Of a stretch of 64,000 bases of DNA, positions 60,381 to 64,000 are shown one piece after another. Under the pieces are notes generated by a model. The model searched no databases. It was not told the DNA's origin and saw only the letters and a list, made by a program, of their open reading frames with translations. Each line of letters begins with the position of its first letter. Position 1 is the first letter of the stretch. This DNA is from Flavobacteriaceae bacterium GF1 (GTDB lineage: Bacteria; Bacteroidota; Bacteroidia; Flavobacteriales; Flavobacteriaceae). Made by a program: the position numbers and the translations under genes. The stretch covers positions 186,001-250,000 of the forward strand of contig WNKP01000004.1 of the NCBI GenBank assembly GCA_009797885.1, in the 5' to 3' direction.

Positions 60381-61259
60381 ATGAAAAGACTGTTTGTAAT
60401 CCTCTTGCTCCTATTTACTGTAGTTTCCTGTAAAGTCGTATCCAAAACCGCTGGACTTAAAGAAATTGGTTCCAAAGGATGGTACACCACGATTGGACCA
60501 TTTGCCGAGTTTGATCCCAAGCACAAATCCGTCGATATTTGGGTTCCGGATACTGTTGAAAAACCACCAGTTGTGGTGTATGCCCATGGAGGGGCAGGTT
60601 TCAGGGAAGATGATCAGGCCCGTATTGACCTATTCCGAAGGAACGGATTTGCCACCATATCATTTGATGCCTATCAAATGAATGGGCTGGACTGGAATTT
60701 TGTCACCCGAAGGGTAACCAACAAGGGGAAACAACAGCTGATCTGGGGGGTATTCCAGGGCGCGGTTGCCCATGCCAAAAAAAGTGGTTCGTTGGATACC
60801 CGAAACATCTTCCTATATGGGGCCTCCAATGGGGGACGCGTTGTACTGTATGCGGGAAGTGAACTACATACCACTACGGTTCGTGGTATAATTTCCGAGG
60901 CTCCGGCTGCCACCGGATATACCCTTGGGGATTATGATATTCCCACAATCATTCCCTTTGGAGCCTTGGATACCTGGGCGGGAAAATCGCCAACGGACTA
61001 TGTATGGGAACGAACGTATCCTTCTTCACCCCTATCCATTGCGCAATGGGTAAAATTCCTTCAGGAAAAAGAGCGTACAATCAAGTTTGTTTTTTATGAA
61101 AATTCCGGTCACTTACTGTTCGAGGGACCCCTGGAAAAAGTAACCATAAGAAGGGGCGACACCATAGCTTTCACCGCATATCAAGGCGCCGATAAAGCCG
61201 CCTTGGAAAAGTATGAACGGGACGTCATTGCCTTTGTAAAAAACAATACGGTCAAATAA
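60381..61259 (+). CDS. Alpha/beta hydrolase, dienelactone-hydrolase-like lipoprotein
   Basis: A 292-aa exported hydrolase from the ATG at 60381; the frame is open further upstream, but that part is not signal-like and holds no better ATG. Lipoprotein signal MKRLFVILLLLFTVVSC (Cys17). The fold: PPVVVYAHGGAGFREDDQA (oxyanion HGG), IFLYGASNGGRVV with the Ser nucleophile in GxSxGG, an acid near IIPFGALDTWAG, and the His in NSGHLLFEGP. Related to dienelactone hydrolases and other esterases. It stands alone, so the substrate is unknown. Confidence 0.85.
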   Translation: MKRLFVILLLLFTVVSCKVVSKTAGLKEIGSKGWYTTIGPFAEFDPKHKSVDIWVPDTVEKPPVVVYAHGGAGFREDDQARIDLFRRNGFATISFDAYQMNGLDWNFVTRRVTNKGKQQLIWGVFQGAVAHAKKSGSLDTRNIFLYGASNGGRVVLYAGSELHTTTVRGIISEAPAATGYTLGDYDIPTIIPFGALDTWAGKSPTDYVWERTYPSSPLSIAQWVKFLQEKERTIKFVFYENSGHLLFEGPLEKVTIRRGDTIAFTAYQGADKAALEKYERDVIAFVKNNTVK

Positions 61260-61515
61260 GGGGTAGTACATCTTGGTCCTGCTCCGTACGCTGTAGGGGA
61301 ACTGTATCCCAATTCCAAAAAAGGCTTGGATTTCGAGGATGCTGCCCTGTTGGGTCAATTCAAGTCAGTGCCCTTCAAGTTAAAGTCGAAGTGCGCCATA
61401 AGGTCATATTGATTTGAAATTCAACCCATTGCCCCTAAAAAGCCCGTTTATCCCATCACTTCACCACTTATGCAGTTGTCTTTGTGACTATTGTCCCGCA
61501 TAGGTAACTTAAGGA

Positions 61516-61908
61516 ATGTCCCCATTAGGGATACCATACCACTGTACATTGAAAAAGCGTTTCTACTTATGGGCCATTATTTCCTTGGTTTCCGCCAGTA
61601 ACTGCTCAAAGATTCCCGAAAACAACGATTCAATTCTTGGGATTTGGAGCAATGAGGCCAGGAACGAAGAAAATGGATATATCCGTCAAGAATGGATTTT
61701 TAATGATGTGTATCTCGGACGGTTTCACCAGTATAGCAATTACCAACTCGTTGTAATCACGGATTTTGGGTGGTCTCTGGAAGAGGGAGCCTATACCATC
61801 TCCTATCGTACTACCGATATGCCCAACGATGTTGTGCATATGGAGATCACGGAAGATACTGAAATGCTGGTAGACTTGGGAGGAAAAGTCCTTGCACGTA
61901 GGGAATAA
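61516..61908 (+). CDS. Small lipoprotein, lipocalin-like
   Basis: A 130-aa frame (ATG at 61516; a TTG at 61549, giving LKKRFYLWAIISLVSASNC, may be the true start because it begins the signal). Lipidated Cys in SASNCSK. The mature part has SILGIWSNEARNEENGYIRQEWIFNDVYLGRFHQYSNYQLVVI and a late VVHMEITEDTEMLVDLGGKVLARRE, similar to short beta-barrel lipocalin-like proteins (GxW start). Function unknown. It borders the repeat mosaic that follows. Confidence 0.6.
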   Translation: MSPLGIPYHCTLKKRFYLWAIISLVSASNCSKIPENNDSILGIWSNEARNEENGYIRQEWIFNDVYLGRFHQYSNYQLVVITDFGWSLEEGAYTISYRTTDMPNDVVHMEITEDTEMLVDLGGKVLARRE

Positions 61909-61986
61909 GCTTACTTTATTGTTCCTATCTTCTGCTTCACCCACTATAAACTTTGTCATGCCGCTAGTTCCCATTAACGGGTAACC

Positions 61987-62307
61987 TGTCATTTCGACCA
62001 ACGGGAGAAATCCAAATCCCATGAACGAGATTTCTCAATCGGGCCAAGCCCTCATATCGAAATGACACTTAAGTGTATTTTGTCATTTCGAACGTATGCG
62101 GGAAATCTCAACAACAAAAAATTATGGACGAGCATTAGCAGAAAAGATGAACTTGGAGTCCCGAAAAGTTGAAGTTACGTTTTGGCCGCAGTACGAACCT
62201 GTCCACTTTTTGTGGGTACTACGCTGTGGGGATTTCTCAGTCGCTTTGCTCCTTCGAAATGACACTCTCAAAGCAATGGTCATTTCGAACGGATGTGAGA
62301 AATCTCG
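61987..62307. repeat. Cluster of five TGTCATTTCGA...GAAATCTC dispersed repeats
   Basis: Five copies of a unit reading TGTCATTTCGA, a variable centre of 8-20 bp, GAGAAATCTC: direct at 61987-62013, 62081-62109 and 62278-62307, inverted at 62028-62067 and 62230-62265. Pairs of inverted copies can form long hairpins. The unit resembles an intergenic element that is very common in Flavobacteriia. Confidence 0.75.
62131..62186 (+). repeat. Module A, copy 1 of degenerate repeat
   Basis: About 56 bp (GATGAACTTGGAGTC and AAAAGTTGAAGTTACGTTTTGG within) matched at 63453-63509 by a diverged copy with the same order. Part of the repeat mosaic at the right end. Confidence 0.6.
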
Positions 62308-62360
62308 ATAAAAAAGGCCGAAAACTTTTGCTGTGACTCTCCCGCTGTAAAGTAGCTTGG

Positions 62361-62403
62361 CTGCTTCCCAATATCAACAGCAAAATTATTAAAACGGTTA
62401 TAC
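62361..62403 (+). repeat. Module B, copy 1 of degenerate repeat
   Basis: CTGCTT, ACAGCAAAA and GGTTATAC in order, matched at 62818-62860 by a diverged copy. Non-coding. Confidence 0.55.
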
Positions 62404-62504
62404 TGTAGCAGTATAACTACTGCGGAGCGGATTCTACAAAATGAATATTACTAAATATGTTATTATCGTAAAAAAATAAATGTTTAAAAATTTTAGTTTT
62501 TCAT

Positions 62505-62714
62505 CTAAATAGCTCTAAATAAGATTATTAAGCCCCATATTATTAAGATAAGCATAACACTCCAAGTACCAACCAATTCCCCCCATGAAGCTAAGCCATG
62601 GTATTTCATATGAAATGATTCTTTCTTTTTCAACCTTAGAAATAGCCATATTAGCCCGGTTAAGGTCATGAGTGTACCTATTGTTAGCGGGTATTCTTCA
62701 ATTAAACCAATCAT
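62505..62714 (-). CDS. Small two-helix membrane protein
   Basis: A 69-aa protein with an ATG at 62714: MIGLIEEYPLTIGTLMTLTG, a helix TLTGLIWLFLRLKKK, a polar loop ESFHMKYHGLASWGELVG and a second helix TWSVMLILIIWGLIILF. The loop has a Gly and Tyr-His, and the charges suggest an N-out, C-out or helical-hairpin topology. It lies alone among repeats. No family is recognised; small hairpin membrane proteins of this sort are frequent in Flavobacteriaceae. Confidence 0.6.
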   Translation of the reverse strand: MIGLIEEYPLTIGTLMTLTGLIWLFLRLKKKESFHMKYHGLASWGELVGTWSVMLILIIWGLIILFRAI

Positions 62715-62783
62715 TAAAATTCAAATGTTGTACTAAACCAATCTAAAACTCTTGTAAATACTTACTCTTGAACTGCTCCCCAC

Positions 62784-62808
62784 TACCGCCAGTCTGCGAC
62801 TGGCGGTA
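62784..62808. repeat. Perfect hairpin TACCGCCAGTC-TGC-GACTGGCGGTA
   Basis: 11-bp perfect stem with a 3-nt loop, in the repeat mosaic. Related ACTGGCGGTA sequences flank the ends of the 118-bp repeats (63019-63034 diverged, 63667-63679). Confidence 0.7.
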
Positions 62809-62817
62809 TTACCCGTG

Positions 62818-62860
62818 CTGCTTTGCCATATTGACAGCAAAACTTTTAAAAGGGTTATAC
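62818..62860 (+). repeat. Module B, copy 2 of degenerate repeat
   Basis: Diverged match to 62361-62403; here it leads directly into the region before the 118-bp repeat copy 1. Confidence 0.55.
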
Positions 62861-62900
62861 CGCCACAGTACCACCCCGTCCGCCATTTGCGAGTACTGCG

Positions 62901-63018
62901 CAACTGAGTGCTGTAACATTACGGAATTTCCAGTTTCTGCCCATCCTTTAAAAGTACAAAAGCCATGATAGTGGCACCATGACTTTTGTTCGTTTTGCTT
63001 ACTCATTATCGCCACCAG
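62901..63018 (+). repeat. 118-bp perfect direct repeat, copy 1
   Basis: Identical over 118 bp to 63547-63664, begins CAACTGAGTGCTG and ends TATCGCCACCAG. Sequence outside it diverges, so the limits are sharp on the left and gradual on the right. The minus strand carries a short frame starting MSKQNEQKSWCHYHGFC in both copies, which ends differently in each, and is not thought to be a gene. Confidence 0.9.
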
Positions 63019-63096
63019 ATGCAAACGGGTGGTAGCGGTGGGATTGAATGTCTGCCATCCAAGCTAACGCTCAATGCTTTTTTGTATCTTTAAATC

Positions 63097-63228
63097 ATGG
63101 ATTTTTGGGCCATCATCGGTATCGTTTCATCACTTTTGGGGATTTACTCCTTCCTCAAGAACGACACGCCCTTTTTAAAAAAAATCCATTACTCTAACCA
63201 ATTTCGGATACATATAAAAAAAACCTGA
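63097..63228 (+). CDS. Small membrane-anchored ORF (43 aa)
   Basis: ATG at 63097, coding 43 residues: MDFWAIIGIVSSLLGIYSFL (one N-terminal membrane helix) then KNDTPFLKKIHYSNQFRI and a basic end IKKT. A -7-like box TATCTTTA lies 4 bp before the ATG. Such an N-terminal helix is often the anchor of longer proteins, so this may be the 5' remnant of a truncated gene or a true small protein. Located between the two 118-bp repeats. Confidence 0.45.
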   Translation: MDFWAIIGIVSSLLGIYSFLKNDTPFLKKIHYSNQFRIHIKKT

Positions 63229-63452
63229 TTTAAGGCACCATCACCATTTAGTATAGTTTTCTTATATTTTAGTTCTAATAATCTTATATTTTAATTGTAT
63301 TAAGCACAATTTTTCGCATCCACTAGCTTATCGAATCCCAGATTTACTGCTTTCTTTAGATTTCCTAGGTTGCCCTGAACGTACCTTTCTCAGTGGCCGA
63401 TGCGCAGGTGACCAGCCATTTGCTACCGCTGATACAAGGCACTCGCCCGCAC

Positions 63453-63509
63453 AAGCACCGGCAGAGGAAATGAACTTAGAGTCTTAAAAAGTTGAAATTA
63501 TATTTTGGC
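63453..63509 (+). repeat. Module A, copy 2 of degenerate repeat
   Basis: Diverged match to 62131-62186 (AATGAACTTAGAGTC and AAAAGTTGAAATTATATTTTGG), ending 37 bp before copy 2 of the 118-bp repeat. Confidence 0.6.
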
Positions 63510-63546
63510 ACTAGGCCAACCCTGTCCACCCCTAGCGGGTACTGTA

Positions 63547-63664
63547 CAACTGAGTGCTGTAACATTACGGAATTTCCAGTTTCTGCCCATCCTTTAAAAG
63601 TACAAAAGCCATGATAGTGGCACCATGACTTTTGTTCGTTTTGCTTACTCATTATCGCCACCAG
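63547..63664 (+). repeat. 118-bp perfect direct repeat, copy 2
   Basis: Identical to 62901-63018, 646 bp downstream. The right end continues into AACTGGCGGTA, which pairs imperfectly with CCACCAGTT of the repeat end to form a hairpin. Confidence 0.9.
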
Positions 63665-63824
63665 TTGCAAACTGGCGGTAGAGGGGGCTTATTTGTTGGG
63701 CTCATTTTTATTGATTTCAAAATTTCTTTAGGCCTTTTTTTTCTAATGAATGACAAGGGCGAAGATTCTTTGGAAAAATGGTAAATACCGGGGCCACCAT
63801 TGCGAATAGTGTAATACAAACAAT

Positions 63825-64000
63825 ATGTTAACGGTTATTTTTAATACTATACTTTGGATAATTGTAAGTAATTTCGCCGCCTCAAAATTTGAAGGCATGG
63901 AGTGTTTGGAACTTAACCCAGCTCATGATTTTACCAAATGGGAAGATAAATACGTAAAGGAGCTCCATCTATTGGAGTTTGGTGAATCCCTTGGCAATGC
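63825..64000 (+). CDS. Partial gene running off the right edge
   Basis: ATG at 63825 opens a frame of at least 58 codons to the window end: MLTVIFNTILWIIVSNFAASK (a signal peptide or membrane anchor), then FEGMECLELNPAHDFTKWEDKY and VKELHLLEFGESLGNA. An in-frame TAG 18 bp upstream bounds it. Base composition fits its neighbours. No family can be named from the visible part. Confidence 0.55.
   Translation, partial: MLTVIFNTILWIIVSNFAASKFEGMECLELNPAHDFTKWEDKYVKELHLLEFGESLGN

Noticed and set aside
62806-63030. Minus-strand frames starting MSKQNEQKSWCHYHGFC in both 118-bp repeats
   Set aside because: The two frames diverge outside the repeat and have no clear gene features. They are best explained as reading through a repeated non-coding unit.
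1-64000. CRISPR arrays, transposases, integrases, toxin-antitoxin or known defence systems
   Set aside because: None was found: no spaced repeat arrays with uniform spacers and no proteins with the relevant motifs. The repeat mosaic at the right end lacks regular spacing.

Overview
The window is a chromosomal stretch of a marine-type member of the Bacteroidota, almost certainly family Flavobacteriaceae. The evidence is a set of family hallmarks: a fused ResB/CcsA cytochrome c assembly protein, a type IX secretion sorting tail (22755-23879), a PorP/SprF-like protein, BshB1 of bacillithiol synthesis, DUF2911, DUF4290 and DUF4349 proteins, FtsX-like permeases without an ATPase, and promoters of the TTG-N19/20-TAnnTTTG type (best at HU 38900-38929 and tRNA 41281-41311). 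Shine-Dalgarno sequences are mostly absent and several genes appear to start with TTG or GTG. The genus cannot be fixed from sequence reading alone.

Layout. 1-4.0 kb: two paralogous TPR-containing histidine kinases. 4.0-7.4 kb (minus): an operon for a MATE exporter, a cystathionine gamma-synthase-type enzyme and the bacillithiol deacetylase. 7.6-12.9 kb: a zinc carboxypeptidase lipoprotein, a secreted protein with a JAMM-like motif, and CcsBA. 13.0-17.3 kb: a tight plus-strand cluster (DUF2520, KdsC-like phosphatase, Maf, DUF4349, a lipoprotein, a small MscS channel). 17.4-21.8 kb: a PIG-L deacetylase, a previously easy-to-miss 41-residue membrane protein and a sodium:solute symporter. 21.8-23.9 kb (minus): DUF2911 and a secreted beta-propeller. 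24.0-30.8 kb: a probable light-response region, with SRPBCC, SDR, photolyase/cryptochrome, an M20 hydrolase, pirin, DoxX-like membrane proteins and a BLUF photoreceptor. The photolyase operon and the BLUF gene carry the same promoter-proximal motif, TTAAACA-N10-TATnTTT.

31.0-41.5 kb is mostly core genome: a CBM9-serine hydrolase fusion, MurA with Asp in place of the catalytic Cys, DUF4290, DUF493, a P-loop ATPase, RecQ, Fmt, HU, YqgE, a class IV aminotransferase that seems to have lost its PLP lysine, a START-like protein and tRNA-Met. Just downstream of the tRNA, 41.5-58 kb looks more accessory: a LytS/LytTR two-component pair, two divergent FtsX-like permeases, a sugar-acid module (AraC regulator, (alpha/alpha)6 glycosidase, mannonate dehydratase), a 40-residue basic protein with its own terminator, and PorP/SprF. 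58.6-61.9 kb holds a TlpA-like thioredoxin lipoprotein, an alpha/beta hydrolase and a small lipoprotein.

The right end (61.9-64.0 kb) is a gene-poor mosaic of dispersed repeats, including a perfect 118-bp direct repeat 646 bp apart, hairpins, two small membrane ORFs and a truncated ORF running off the edge. No CRISPR array, transposase, integrase, rRNA operon or recognised defence system was seen. The best candidates for new biology are the shared light-regulon motif, the small proteins at 19938 and 55824, the JAMM-like secreted protein, the degenerate aminotransferase and the repeat mosaic.
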